Shown piece by piece: positions 43,301 through 53,578 of a stretch of DNA of 64,000 nt; the stretch's first letter is position 1, and each line of letters starts with the position of its first letter. A model generated the notes under the pieces. The model saw only the letters and a program-made list of their open reading frames with translations, was not told the origin of the DNA and searched no databases. The DNA is from Heterocephalus glaber (Eukaryota; Chordata; Mammalia; Rodentia; Bathyergidae). The stretch covers positions 10,269,370-10,333,369 of the forward strand of contig NW_004624804.1 in NCBI RefSeq assembly GCF_000247695.1, given 5' to 3'. The translations under genes and the position numbers were made by a program.

Positions 43301-46300
43301 AGTGGCTGGAGCACCTTGTCCGTCTGTGCAGAGCCATGCCCAGAAGGGCCCTGGATGGCATTTGACCGCATGGGTCAAGGGCTTCCTGGGTGATACAAGG
43401 TCCCACTACTGCTCCTTTCCCTACCCCTCTGGAACAAGAAAGAAGGCCCTGAGATGAGGGTAGGCAGGGCCACCTAGGGAGGGCTTGGGGATTGGAGGAC
43501 CCCACCCTGGACAAGAGAAGAAGGAGGAGGAGGAGGGGGAGGAGGGGGAGGAGGGGGGAGGAAGAGGGCCGTGGGCTTCAGGTACTGAAGAGAAAGACAG
43601 AGACTAGAGCTCAGGCCTGGGGCTGCAGGAAACGGAGCAGACTCTGCCCTGGGTTTCCTGGCTCCCAGCTCTGCGCAGCGAGCAGCCCCATTCAGGCAGT
43701 GAGACTCTTGCAAGGCAAAGGGCTGAGCAGCATGGAGCTGCTTTCCATTCTCCCAGGTGAGCCGTCAGGGAGCTCACAGGATCAAGGTGGGTGTGGCAGA
43801 TTTAAAAAGGAGAGACAGAATACAATCAGGAGACTATGAAGGAATCCTCAGAGCACAATGCCTCATTGGGTCCTACTTCGGGCAGGTTAATCATGTCTAC
43901 ATGGAATGGCCCCAGCCGCAGTCTGAGCTGCATCCTGCCTGAGGTGGCCATGAATTAGGTGACAGAAGGTCCCGTGACCCCAGGGAGCCCACCCATAGCT
44001 GGCTGAGTTAGACAGGGGAGTGTGGGGTAAAGACCCTGTGATCTGCCTTAAGAACAGAACACACAGTAGGAGGGACAAAAACGGCAGAACCAGGCACATT
44101 TAGTGCAAAGCTGATGGAGCTGAAGCTTGGAGTCACTAACTAAGATGGACGATTCAACAAGCCCGCCTTGTGGTGGGCCTGAGCAATTGAAAACCTTTAT
44201 TTCTTAATTACCCTTTAAATTATATATGCTTCTGGGCCCAAGGAAACCCAAGTGCATCCTTGGGACAAACTGAGAAAGACCAGAGAGGGAAAGAAAAGCC
44301 TGTCCCTCAGGCCACCTCATTTTTGCTCTTTCCAGTTCTTGCCCCTGTACTGTTGCCATCAAGGGTAGCTTTCCAGGCCATCACAGTGAGTCTCAATTTC
44401 TGTGACCAAAATAGGACCACAGTTTGGCGGTAAAACAAGTCTTCTCTTTCAGTGGGAAGCCCTTGGGTGCTTCTGCCAGGGGTGACACTAGGTCAGGACC
44501 TTAGGTCTAAGGAGGCACCGGTGGGAACCGAATGCTGATGCTGACCTCGAAGAGGCTGCTCACGGGGAACCCCAGCTCCAGCACAACCAAGACCGGCCTC
44601 GGTCCAAACTCACCTCTGTTCCAGGGGTTAAAGAGCAGTGTGAACTGGCCCAAGAGGTGTTGACTCTGGCCTGAGATCTGTAGCAGGAGCAAGTAGTGGC
44701 CAATGACAGCACCCACTGGTGCGGTCACAGAGACGGTCCAGAAGCTGGCATCGCTCTCCTCCACTTCTGCCCTCCACCGCTTTGGATCCCCCAGAGCGGA
44801 AACTGGGAATGTGGCTTGGGTCCCGCTGGCCTTGGACGGCTGCAACCCTGCAATCATGCAGTGTTGAGTCCCTCATTAGGACTCGGTGATCACAGCTCAG
44901 AGTAACAAAGGGAGTCTTATCAAAATGGAGAAGGTGAAAGCTAGTCTTGGAGAACTGTAAAGGGGGATACGAGAGCACAAGTTCTCAGTGCTTGTGGACC
45001 TACATTATGAGAGCTTCATAGTCTACAAATTGGGAAAATAATAGTGCAGCTGTCCCTCCACATCCACGGAAGATGGGCTCCAGCACCCCACAGACACCCA
45101 AATCCCAGGATGCTCAACTCGCTTGTAGAAATTGGCACACTATTGCATGTAGCTTAGGTACATTCTTCCTTATACTTTAAATTATCTCTAGATTACTTTT
45201 TCCTTTTAATTTGTATGTGTTTGCAGTGCGCAGTGATTCCATTCTTCATGGGGAATTGGTGCAGGTATACAACACGTCTTGATTCTTTTTACTTCTCCTT
45301 CCCCCCATTCCCTTCCCTCCCTCCATCTCTTGGTTCTAAATTATTTGAATACTTTAAAAAATGTGAATGCTATGTAAATAGTCATTAGCCAGTACTGTTT
45401 ACAGAATAATAACAAGAAAAAAGTCTCTGTGTTCAGTACAGATGTGATTTATTTTCCAGAGAATTCCCATCTGTGGCTGGTCTGCTCCAGGGATGTGGCC
45501 GGCCACTCTTGCTCCATAGGCCAATGTGAGGACACAGAAAGTAATCCATGCAAAGTGCTGGGCTCAGTATCTGACACGTAATGCAGATTTGATGAATAGT
45601 GACAATTAGGTATTATATTTAGCCTCAGTTAGAGCCCAGTCAGGCTTTTCTATAAAGCTATTTTTATCACTACTATTATCATTGTGGTACTGAAGATTGA
45701 ACCCAGGGCCTTTGCACTGAGCTACATCCTTGGCACTTTAAAAAAAAAATTTTTTTTGGAGACAGTCTCGTGAAGTCACTAAGTTGTCCAGGCTGAGCTC
45801 AGACTTGTGATCCTCCTGCCTCAGCATCCCAGAGTGCTGGGATTATGGTGTGTGCCATCATGCCAGGCTTGGAAAGCTGATATATTTGCAACCAAAAGAA
45901 ACCTCTTGGTGATAATGCTGCTGAGTGGATTGTGAGTCATGGTCAATACTATTTATTATGCACATGATCTTGTCACATCATCACAGAAGTGCTCCCAAGC
46001 TGGGCAGACTTCTTAAGGCCAGCCACAGAATGGTGTCATTTGCACTTTGGTTCCCTGCAGGGCGCTGGGGACAGAGCCCCTCCCATGTTAGTCCTATTGC
46101 CAAGGGTCTGGGCCTATCCCACTTACCAGTCTGTGCAACAAGGGCCACCTTCTTGAGGGCAGGCAGGAACGGCTGGACGGGGGACTGGAAGTGTAGGGTG
46201 ATGGTGAATGACTGCCCCCTGCGTACAATGAGGCGCTGGGAGCTGATGGCCCAGGTGTGGTGCTCCTCATTGTTCTTTGCCACCTGGAAATCACAGCTCT

Positions 46301-48716
46301 TGATACCCAGGCCTTGTGCAGAAAAGACAGAAAACCATGGATGAATATGAAACAAGTAAAAGCAGAGATTTTAGAATCAGGCCTGGGTTCAAGTCCTTGG
46401 CTTCATTTACTTACCAGTTGTGCAACCTCACACAAGTAACTTAACCACTCCGAGTGTCAGTGTCCTCCATAAAGTAATCATCCCTTGCAGAGTCGTGGAG
46501 ATCAACTGAGATCATGCATATAATACACTCAGCCAGTGTCAGACACTTGTCCTTTAGATGGGACTGTTGTTGTTATTTTTATAGAGAACAATATTTATTC
46601 TCATTAATGACCTTGCCCCTTTCCAAGCAATGAATATAACTCACATTTTACTCCACTCATTTTTTTTCCCCTAAAATACAATCAGATAAGGGCTGGGGAT
46701 TTAGCTCAGTGGTTCTGTCCCCTGCCTCACAAGCACAAGGTCCTGAGTTCAATCCCTGGTACCCCCCCAATACAATCGGATGATTTTGAGAACTGGCTCT
46801 GGATCTCTAAGCCCAATTCTCTTGTTTTACATGTGAGAAGTGAAGCGTGAGGCCCAGGGTGTAGCAAACTCCCTGCTCTCACGCGCACTCTGGCCCACAG
46901 GCTCACCAAACTTGAGGCACCATGTAGCCCAGAATAATTCGATGAAGAGGCGGTCCCCAAGGTTTGTGATGTCAGTCAGTCAATTATTTTACAGAGGGAG
47001 GAAAAACGAGGAACAGAGAAATTTATAAAAATATATATGCACAGCAAGCCCAACATAAGGCACAATACTGAAAACAATAAAGTGGAGTTTCTTATGCAGT
47101 GAAGGGTTTGTGCACTGTCATTCCGTCAGCCCAGGGCTATCAGGAACCCCGGTCTGGAAGGCAGACTATGGCTTCGCTCAGACTCCTCTTCGGGAGGGAG
47201 AAGCTATAGCATTTGCTTTCCTGCCTCAGGAAGTAATGTGACCCTGATAGCAAAGCCCTTTGCCCCAAGTCCCTCGCAAATGCAGAATACTCCTATTTCA
47301 AATCTCCTTAAGTTCCCAACATTTCTATCACTTTCCTTTGTCCTCCTTTATTTCTTTTTCCTTCCTCTTCCGGTGATTGAACCCAGGGTCTTGTGTGTGC
47401 TAGTCAAGCGCTCTACCTCTGAACTACATCCCCAGCCCTCCAGAGTATGAGGGAAAGGAGGCAGAATGGAAGCCAGTTAGCCCACCTTCTCGGTTTTTCC
47501 TTTTGTTAGTGATGAAGCTGATGGGTGATGCCAAAGATATGCATGCAAGGGCAGAACCGATAATCCTAAATGCAAAGAGCTGGGAAAACCTCCCTGTGTC
47601 CTTTGTGCCCTCTGTCCCTCTCAGCCCCCAGGGGTTGTTCAGCCATGGCAGTAGATAAAATAGCTCCAGCAAGACTTGGATTTGTAAATGAAGAACAGCA
47701 GCACTCACAAACAAGAAGTGATTCCTTTCTGCTCCCACAAGCTGGTGCCCGGCCCTGGCTCAGCTGCCTCTGTCACCAGGTGGAACTGCACAGGACCACG
47801 GGACAGTAAGCATCAGAGGATGTGAGCTCTGGGACCTGATGCCACATAATGGGCAGTGTCACAGCACAGCCACACTGGAGCTCACTCGGAGTCTGCTTCT
47901 GTCTGGAAGCTGCCTCTGCCCTTCTCACCTGGTAGGCGCCTGCGTACACATCCTCCAAGAGCAGAAGGCGCTGGCCTCTAAAGCCTTCGCTGTCTTCTCC
48001 AACACAGTCCTGTCCTGAGCTCATAGTGCTGTCCTTCACTCTTTCCAGCATTCACCCCATTTCAGAGTCACAGCCTGCGGAGCTCTCCGCTCCCTCACTG
48101 TGAGATTCCCGAGAGACAGTGTTTGCTTTTTCATATCTACATCCTCTGCCCAGTAGAGTGTTGAACACAATAATTATGCAGCCAGCTGCTTCATCAATGA
48201 AAGAACAAGAACACTGAGTCAGCCCTAGGAGAGTCCTCAGCTGCCCTGTCAGATGCTGGGCATGGTGGTACACACCTGTAATCCCAGCACTCAGGAGGCT
48301 GAGACAGGAGGATCATTGTGAGTTCAAGGCCAGCTTGAACTACATACTGAGACCCTGTCTCAAAAAACAAAAAACAAAACAAGAAGACCCTGCCAGAGGC
48401 CCAAGGTCTCTGCATCCTCTAGATCTATCCTGTTTCTTGCTTTTTAGCTGCCTCTGTCCCTTTTAGTTGGGGTCAGTGACCCCTACTGTCCCTTCTTTCC
48501 TGCTGCACTTTAGGCTATGACACCCTCTTGCAGAGTGTTGCTCATTTGTCTCACAGCTGTGCTAGTCACATTATGGGGATCCTGGGATGGAAATAGAAAC
48601 CTGTGTTGACCACCAGCACCATGGCTATGACCACCAGTCTACCTCTGAGGCCTGCCCCATTACCACACTGCCGTCCTGCACCCACTGAGGGCTGGCTGGG
48701 CTCACCTTGTCCCATA
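31356..48716 (-). CDS. EPB42: Erythrocyte membrane protein band 4.2 (catalytically dead transglutaminase homologue)
   Basis: Thirteen minus-strand exons: 48716-48707, 46312-46127, 44847-44614, 41782-41664, 40636-40532, 40241-40064, 39506-39368, 39090-38987, 38345-38103, 36918-36619, 35014-34854, 33542-33409, 31518-31356. They sum to 2076 bases, 691 codons, the same length as the human short isoform. The N-terminus MGQGLGIKS keeps Gly2, the known myristoylation site. Domains in order are a transglutaminase N domain (about 5-150), a core (about 150-460) and two C-terminal Ig-like barrels (about 470-691, ending VPELSA). The active-site Cys is Ala268 (GQAWVLAAV), the His position is Gln327 (IWIFQTS), and the Asp position is His350 (ILHP), as in human band 4.2. 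The protein sits on the cytoplasmic face of the red-cell membrane and binds the band 3 cytoplasmic domain and ankyrin; human loss causes spherocytosis. All introns are GT-AG; the intron 9 donor is weak. Name based on recalled human protein and synteny. Confidence 0.97.
31662..31754 (+). repeat. ID-like SINE, 11-bp target duplication
   Basis: aggtggttaca at 31651-31661 and from 31755; long A tail of about 22. It lies in EPB42 intron 12. Confidence 0.95.
31800..32230. other. EPB42 intron 12, nothing recognised
   Basis: GC-moderate single-copy-looking DNA without coding or repeat signal. Confidence 0.4.
32230..32545 (+). mobile_element. Ancient L1M ORF2 fragment
   Basis: gcaacaagaaaaatggcaag, caacaatgggcaaagataag and gcagatataccaccatccc resemble old L1 ORF2 sense sequence. 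Confidence 0.5.
32620..32735. repeat. GGTATGG-type low-complexity tract
   Basis: Imperfect repeats of ggtatggg and gggtgtg without a fixed period. Confidence 0.5.
32841..32925 (+). repeat. ID-like SINE with B-box deletion
   Basis: After gcctgcctggcaag the sequence jumps to ttccatccccagt, losing about 15 bases that include most of the B box; such a copy should be transcriptionally dead. Confidence 0.8.
33560..33990. other. EPB42 intron 11, nothing recognised
   Basis: C/T-rich single-copy-looking DNA. No repeat was assigned. Confidence 0.4.
33990..34345 (-). repeat. L2 and MIR remnants
   Basis: ccttcatgaaactccac and ctccttgaaggcaaggagca fit L2; cttgggcatattgctctcta with tttcctcatctgacttatgg fits MIR. 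Confidence 0.45.
34355..34430 (-). repeat. Old ID SINE
   Basis: Diverged antisense copy with gccaggcaagtgctccacca. Confidence 0.7.
34617..34698 (+). repeat. ID-like SINE
   Basis: agaacacatctctt and agaacacatatcttt flank it. It lies in EPB42 intron 11, 156 bases from exon 11. Confidence 0.9.
35526..35638 (-). repeat. B1 SINE
   Basis: Antisense copy with a shortened centre, in EPB42 intron 10. Confidence 0.8.
35645..35930 (-). repeat. MIR, split by a SINE
   Basis: cctctgagcctcggtctcct and gtgctcagtaaacttaaac are the MIR core and tail; removal of the inserted SINE rejoins them. Confidence 0.7.
35732..35814 (-). repeat. ID-like SINE, perfect 14-bp target duplication
   Basis: tagtaatggttctt at 35718-35731 and 35815-35828, inside a MIR. 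Confidence 0.95.
36075..36560. other. EPB42 intron 10, nothing recognised
   Basis: Follows an A run at 36045-36067; C/T-rich and non-coding. Confidence 0.4.
36980..37150 (+). mobile_element. L1 3' UTR fragment
   Basis: aggggagggagc, tatcatgtacaggtacaaag and ttaaaaattaaag parallel the 3' end of the sense L1 at 59080-59205. Severely 5'-truncated; in EPB42 intron 9. Confidence 0.7.
37160..37770. other. EPB42 intron 9, no assigned element
   Basis: May contain decayed repeats around 37330-37480, but no family can be named. Confidence 0.35.
37774..37984 (+). mobile_element. MER5A-like hAT-Charlie MITE
   Basis: cagtggttcttgactggg at the left end, aggacatttggaaatgtctg, ggttgtcacaactgggg and acaacaaagaaatatctggt in order match the well-known MER5A layout. 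It ends about 120 bases before EPB42 exon 9. Confidence 0.8.
40876..41072 (-). repeat. ID-B1 dimeric SINE (B4-like)
   Basis: ID half 40880-40935 and B1 half 40955-41070, uninterrupted and diverged; in EPB42 intron 4. Confidence 0.75.
41080..41640. other. EPB42 intron 4, nothing recognised
   Basis: 41400-41500 (ttggtctttgtcctgtcag) has the feel of a decayed repeat but no family is clear. Confidence 0.35.
42157..42247 (+). repeat. ID-like SINE
   Basis: gtaaaattgg and gtaaaatcag flank it; in EPB42 intron 3. Confidence 0.9.
42250..43515. other. EPB42 intron 3, nothing recognised
   Basis: GC-moderate non-coding DNA; open frames here are chance. Confidence 0.4.
43518..43568. repeat. (GGA)n purine tract
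   Basis: About 50 bases of pure G/A, mainly gga/ggaggg units, in EPB42 intron 3. Confidence 0.95.
43569..44500. other. EPB42 intron 3, nothing recognised
   Basis: No assigned repeat; AT-richer near 44200. Confidence 0.4.
45047..45515 (-). mobile_element. Tigger-type DNA transposon, split by L1 fragment
   Basis: gctgtccctccacatccacg at the left, aatcccaggatgctcaactcg, aaattatctctagattac and gctatgtaaatagtcat plus gttcagtacagatgtgattt follow Tigger order in antisense. In EPB42 intron 2. Confidence 0.65.
45195..45342 (-). mobile_element. L1 3' UTR fragment inserted in Tigger
   Basis: Parallels the L1-B 3' UTR: ggtgcaggtatacaacac and ttccctccctccatctcttg. Very short 5'-truncated insertion. Confidence 0.7.
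45683..45872 (-). repeat. ID-B1 dimeric SINE (B4-like)
   Basis: ID half to 45735, an A/T linker, B1 half to 45870. Confidence 0.8.
46355..46580 (+). repeat. MIR
   Basis: gcctgggttcaagtccttgg, caagtaacttaaccactccg and gatcaactgagatcatgc follow the MIR consensus order. It starts just outside EPB42 exon 2. Confidence 0.8.
46688..46769 (+). repeat. ID-like SINE
   Basis: atacaatcagat and atacaatcggat flank it; in EPB42 intron 1. Confidence 0.9.
47371..47438 (-). repeat. Old ID SINE
   Basis: Antisense copy close to the ancestral ID type (tagtcaagcgctctacctct). Confidence 0.75.
47440..48248. other. EPB42 intron 1, nothing recognised
   Basis: Non-coding, no assigned repeat. Confidence 0.4.
48249..48384 (+). 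repeat. B1 SINE
   Basis: Full sense monomer with A tail, in EPB42 intron 1 about 260 bases from exon 1. Confidence 0.9.
48707..48716 (-). CDS. EPB42: EPB42 coding exon 1 (10-base mini coding segment)
   Basis: The minus strand reads ATGGGACAAG followed by the donor GTGAGC. It encodes Met-Gly-Gln plus the first base of the next codon and is too short for ORF finders. The phase fits exon 2, which starts at 46312. Upstream sequence to about 48850 is probably 5' UTR; it has an in-frame upstream ATG at 48874, so the start was chosen from the conserved myristoylation motif. Confidence 0.9.
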
Positions 48717-48719
48717 GCT

Positions 48720-49300
48720 GCAGGCTGCTCTTGTCCTCTTGAGCACAGGGAATGCCTGTCTTGAACTGCTGCTTCTGGGCTCCCTCTTAAACCTTCTTCT
48801 CCGGACAGAAAATGATGGAACACTCCTTGGCTTAAGAATCCATGAATAGCAAAATTTCTCTTTGGTTTGAGCACCCTGACAGCTTCCTTCTCTCCTACTC
48901 CCTCCCTGCTGGTATCTCAGGGACCAGCTGCTGGGAGTAACCCTTTTAAAATGCTATCTCTTACTACCAGGAGCCCAGGAGAGGGCAGGACTGTCAGGTT
49001 GGAGAGGTGAAAGGGAGAAGACCCTCAGCTGGAAAACCTCTAGAGAAAGCCCTACACCTGTCTCTTCAATGGCCTCAGAGACTCAAAGGGATATTATCCG
49101 GGCAACACAGGAAGACCCTGGGCAAACGGTGCCGCATACACGTGTGTCTGTATTGAACTCAGCTCTCGGGCCCTGAGAGAGCTGCACGTGGCGAGACATG
49201 CCTGGGCTGTGTCGACAATATACTGAGAGATCACATGTGTTTGGAATTCATCTGTGCGAAAGAGATAAGGAATGGCGTTTGTTGGCAGAAGATACACATC
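48720..49300 (-). promoter_or_regulatory. EPB42: Probable EPB42 5' UTR and promoter region
   Basis: This is single-copy-looking DNA directly upstream of exon 1. GATA cores occur near 48951 (minus), 49088 (minus) and 49262 (plus, agataag), which would suit an erythroid gene. GATA cores are frequent by chance, and no TATA box or start site could be placed. Confidence 0.3.
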
Positions 49301-49660
49301 CTAAAAACCGAAGCCAGGGCACCAGCTCTCTAAGACCACTTGGTCTGGGACACTTTACCAGAGAGGTTTTGGCCCTGCCTGGGGACTGAGCCCGGTCTTG
49401 TCAGCTTCTCTGTGCGTACTCACTGGGGTTTACAAGACCAGGAAAAGGAATGTGATGTCTGGCCTTCTTGGGTCCTCGGGAGCCCAGCTTTTGCCTGGCT
49501 TCTGAGACTGTGTCGTGACCCAGGCACACTTGGGGACAGCTGTCCTTGCTGTGTGTGTGAGGTATCTATGGAAGGCTATAAACAAACTGCAAAAACCACT
49601 GGTTGCCTGGGGGCAAGGGAGCTGGGGTAAAAAGGTGATTTTTTTTCCCTGCTGTTTATC
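49300..49660. other. Intergenic DNA, nothing recognised
   Basis: No exon of a neighbouring transglutaminase gene could be found here. Confidence 0.4.
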
Positions 49661-49667
49661 CTTCCAT

Positions 49668-49741
49668 GTTTTTTTTTCCCCAGTGCTAGGAATGGAACCC
49701 AAGATCTTGCACATACTACCACTGAGCTATGTCCACAGCCC
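49668..49741 (-). repeat. Old ID SINE
   Basis: Antisense copy with a small central deletion (acatactaccactgagc). Confidence 0.7.
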
Positions 49742-49823
49742 TAAAATGTTTAGGACTTATTTGAAGAATCTTATGTGAAAAAATGAAACTGCTGCCTTGC
49801 CATCCCACCTCTAAAAAAGACTA

Positions 49824-50037
49824 TTCCTAAGTATTGGAGAAGTATGCCTGTGACCCCAGTTACTCAGGAGGCTGAGGCGGGAGGATTACAAGTTCAAGGT
49901 CAGCCTGGGAAACTTATCATGATCCTGTCTCAAAAACAAAAAAGGGGGCTGGGGGTTTAGCTCAGCGGTTTTGCCGCCTGCTGCGCAAGTGCAAGGACCC
50001 GAGTTCGATCCCCGGTACCAGAAAAAAAAAAAAAAAG
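49824..50037 (+). repeat. B1-ID tandem (sense)
   Basis: A B1 (49824-49940) is followed with only its A-rich tail between by a sense ID-like SINE (49944-50037), the same order as the antisense composites at 14413, 15359 and 23273. Confidence 0.85.
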
Positions 50038-50039
50038 TT

Positions 50040-51295
50040 TTCATTATTACCTAGAAAACATGAATATATGAAAATGATTAAAGGTGAGATAATTTAGTAA
50101 GCTGGCTACTAACAAAATTATAACAATACAATAATTTTCACATCTCAAGTGACAGTTAGAAAATGTAATAAAGGACTCAACAACAGATAACAACCAAAAA
50201 TAAAAGATCCAGAAATAAGCTTAAGAAATGTTCAAAGGCTGTCAGGAAAAAATTTTGAAAAGCTATTGTGGGATGCAAACCAAAACTGGAACAAAGAGAA
50301 TGGCAGATTATAAATTTGGGGAGGCTGACTCGGCATCTTACAGAAGCCTGTTCTTCCTCAGTTCATCTTATATTTAATGGCTTCTCAACAAAAACAACTT
50401 TTTTCTTTGAAATCAGATAAACAGACTCTAAATTTTAAAAAATTTTTCTAATATGGTAGTGAAGTACGATCAGCTTTCCAAAATATTAAAACAATGATAC
50501 CTCTGTAACTTAAAAAGTCCATCAGCCAAAGCATAAGCTTTAAGCATATGCTAAATGTGACCCTTCAAATTAGTAGGAGAAAAATAAAGATTCATCAGTA
50601 AATTATTTTGACACAGCAAGCTTGCCAAAATAATATATCACAAACCAAAATCATTTCCAGTTGGATCGAAATTCTAAATGTAAAAAATTAAGTTCTAGGG
50701 CTGGGGATTTAGCTCAGTGGCTCCACCACCTGCCTTGCAAGCGGAAGTTCCCGAGTTTGATCCCTGGCACCGCCCAGCCCCCAAATTAAATTCTAAAGAA
50801 TACTAGAAAAGATGAGGCACTTATTTTTTAAATTAGGTTAGGAAAACCTTTAAAAATAGTATATAAAACCCTGAAGCAATAAGAAAAGGTTGATAAATTT
50901 GATTCCTTAAACATTTTTAAATGGGAAAAAAAATCACAAAGTTAAAAAATGTTAAACAAATTGGGGGAAATCTTTGAAATTCAGAAAACAAAGCATGAAT
51001 TTCCTTACTATAAACTATGTGTACAAATCAGTAAGAAAACAACAATCCAATACAAAATTAGGGGAAATATGTGATAAACAATTCCCAGAAGAGAAACACA
51101 ACTGTCTCTCACATACACAAAAAGATGTCTCACCTCACTTAACATAAATGCAAAATAAAACTATACTGCCATGTCATTTGCTAACCTATCACTTGTCAAA
51201 GATAAAATGGGAACGTGTGACAACATCCTGAGTTGACTGGGAAACAGTGACTTTCTCACATTGGTGGGAGGGTGTAGCTTTTACAGGCTGTGTTC
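50040..51295 (+). mobile_element. Ancient L1M ORF2/3' fragment
   Basis: Sense-strand old L1: ccagaaataagcttaagaaa, aaatcagtaagaaaacaaca, aaaaagatgtctcacctcac and cattggtgggagggtgtagc in order. Riddled with stops; a young SINE splits it. Confidence 0.65.
50698..50783 (+). repeat. ID-like SINE
   Basis: aattaagttcta and aattaaattcta flank it, inside old L1M. Confidence 0.9.
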
Positions 51296-51475
51296 TTTTT
51301 TTTTTTCAACCTAAAAATGTTTTTATTAGTACACGTTTGCAATTAATGCAGTTTACAATCATCCTGTACATACCACAGCTTGTTTCTTTTTTCTAATCTC
51401 CTTCCTCTTCCCTCCTCCAATACCCCCATCCCATTTTTCATTCTTGTTGATATTATTGATCTCAGCTCATGTTAC

Positions 51476-52013
51476 TGTGGTGTCAAGCTGGGGTCTGGGG
51501 AGTCAGGGGTCTCTCGTGAAAGGACCCTCTGTTTCTCCAGTTCATGCCCTCACTCTGTTGAAGAATGAAAGAGTGAGGCGAGGCTGGCTCAAAGCTGAAA
51601 GCCTCCCGCAAAAAATTGGGAAGTCGGCTCCCAGGAGGAATGAGGAAGTCAGAAATGAAAGCAGCTCGAAGCAGGTGTTTGCTTATAACATAGAGAAGGC
51701 CGGGACAAAGCTGCCAGGTAGCCGGCTACACAGCAGGGAGAACTCTGTGCTCATACTTATAGAGGTGAGCTGGTTCTTAAACTAGCTGTTTCACTGATCA
51801 GTGTAATCCAGGCCAATCAGGGTTTAAGCCTTTGTTTCTAGGGTGAGGTAGAGGTCATGGGGTGTAGGGCCTCACAGCAAATGCATGCAAAGGTTTACAA
51901 AGGGGAGCTTTCTCAAGTGCATAGTGCAAAGCAATCGTGTGGTCATTTCCATAGCCACCCATGTAGGTCATGCCCTGTGTCCCTACCTATATTTCCCTCT
52001 AACTGTCCCCACA
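51476..52013 (-). mobile_element. Solo LTR, 4-bp target duplication (ERV1-like)
   Basis: Bounded by TG...CA ends (tgtggtgtcaag on the left, ctgtccccaca on the right) and the 4-bp duplication ttac at 51472-51475 and 52014-52017. It contains a CCAAT motif (51812-51816) and, on the minus strand, a TATAAG motif about 50 bases further on. No internal viral genes, so it is a recombination product of an old provirus. Confidence 0.75.
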
Positions 52014-52642
52014 TTACGGGATATAATGTTTATATTAATTGAGGTTATTAGGCTCCTGTAGATGGCATATCTTTATTCTATTCATTTCCCCTTCCCCTCC
52101 TCCTCACTCTGGCGCTTTTCTCCTTGGGCCACTTTCCTAATGCAAGAGATCCATCCCCTAGTCCTCTTCCATCCATCCTTTATTATTCCTCTTGTTTGTA
52201 CTTTGCCTCACTCAAATGAGAGATACCATATGGTATTTAAGCTTGTGTATCTGGTTTATTTCACTCTATATTTTCCAGGTGCATCCATTTTCCTATAAAT
52301 GTCTCAAATCTGTCTTGCTTTATAGCAGAGTAGTATTCCATACCACATTTTCTTTATCCAATCATCTGTTGATGGATATACAGGCTGTTTCCAGGATTTA
52401 GCTATTATGGGGTGTGCTGCTATAAACATCGTTATGCATGTATTGATATAGTATGATGTCTTAAGCTCTTTGGGGAAGATACCTAGCAGGGGGATTGCTG
52501 GTTTGTATGGAATTTCTAATTTCAATTCTTTGAGAAATCTCCCTACTGATTTCCATAGTGATTGTACTAGTTTACATGCCCAACAATGAAGAAGTGTTCC
52601 ATTTTCACCACGACTTTGCCAGCATTTGTTATTGTTTGATTC

Positions 52643-52734
52643 TTTTTTTTTTTTTTTTTTTGGTACCGGGGATCAAACTCAGGACCTTGCACTTGCGAGG
52701 CAGGCACAGTATCACTGAGCTACATTCCTGGCCC
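52643..52734 (-). repeat. ID-like SINE
   Basis: tgtttgattc flanks both sides, inside L1-E ORF2. Confidence 0.9.
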
Positions 52735-53491
52735 TGTTTGATTCCTTGAAAACAGCCATTCTTTCTGGATTGAGATGGAATCTTAGTTTTGTTTTAATTT
52801 GCATTTCTCTAATGGCCAGAGATGTTGAGTATTTTTCATATATTTATTGACAATTTATATTTTTTCCTCCGTGAAGTATCTGTTCATTTCTCTTGTCTAT
52901 TTCTTGACTGGATTTTTAATTTTAGGTGGTTTAATTTTTTGGAGTTCTTTGTATCTTCTAGGTATTAGTCCTCTGTTCGAGGAGTAGCTGGCAAAACTTT
53001 TTTCCCATTCTGTAGGTTGTCTCTTCACTCTACTGATTGATTCTTTTACTGTACAGAAGCTTTTTAGTCTGATACAATCTCATTTGTTGATTCTTGCAGT
53101 TATTTCTTGTGCAGTTGAGGTTCTGTTTAGAAAATCCTTTCCTAAAAAAAGAAAGAAAAAAGAAAATCCTTTCTTACATATTTGTCTTCAAGTGTTTTGC
53201 CTATTTTATCTTCTAGTAGGTTTAATGTTTCTGTCTTAAGGTTTAAATCTTTGATTCATTTTGATTTTCATTTAGCATATGGTGAGCGATAAGGGTCCAG
53301 TTTCCATTTTCTGCACACAGATAACCAATTTCCCAGCACCACTTGTTGAATAGGTTGTCTGTCCTCCAACATATGCTTTTGGGCCCTCTGTCAAAGATCA
53401 AATAGCTGAATGTGTCAGGGGAAGTCTCTGTATCCTCAATGCTGTTCCATTGATCCATGTATCTTTTTCTGTTCCCGTACTGTGACTTTTA

Positions 53492-53578
53492 AAAAATTTT
53501 TTTGGTACAGGGGATGGAACTCGGGACCTTGCGCTTGCAAGGCAGGAGGTGGAATCACTGAGCTAACTCCCCAGCCCC
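53492..53578 (-). repeat. ID-like SINE
   Basis: gacttttaaaa and gacatttttaa flank it, inside L1-E. Confidence 0.85.

Noticed and set aside
43492..43839. Arg/Gly-rich plus-strand frame
   Set aside because: It is produced by the (GGA)n tract in EPB42 intron 3.
49190..49640. 3' exons of the next transglutaminase gene (TGM5) upstream of EPB42
   Set aside because: Translations in all frames lack transglutaminase motifs. In human the neighbour lies further out, so it is probably beyond the window.
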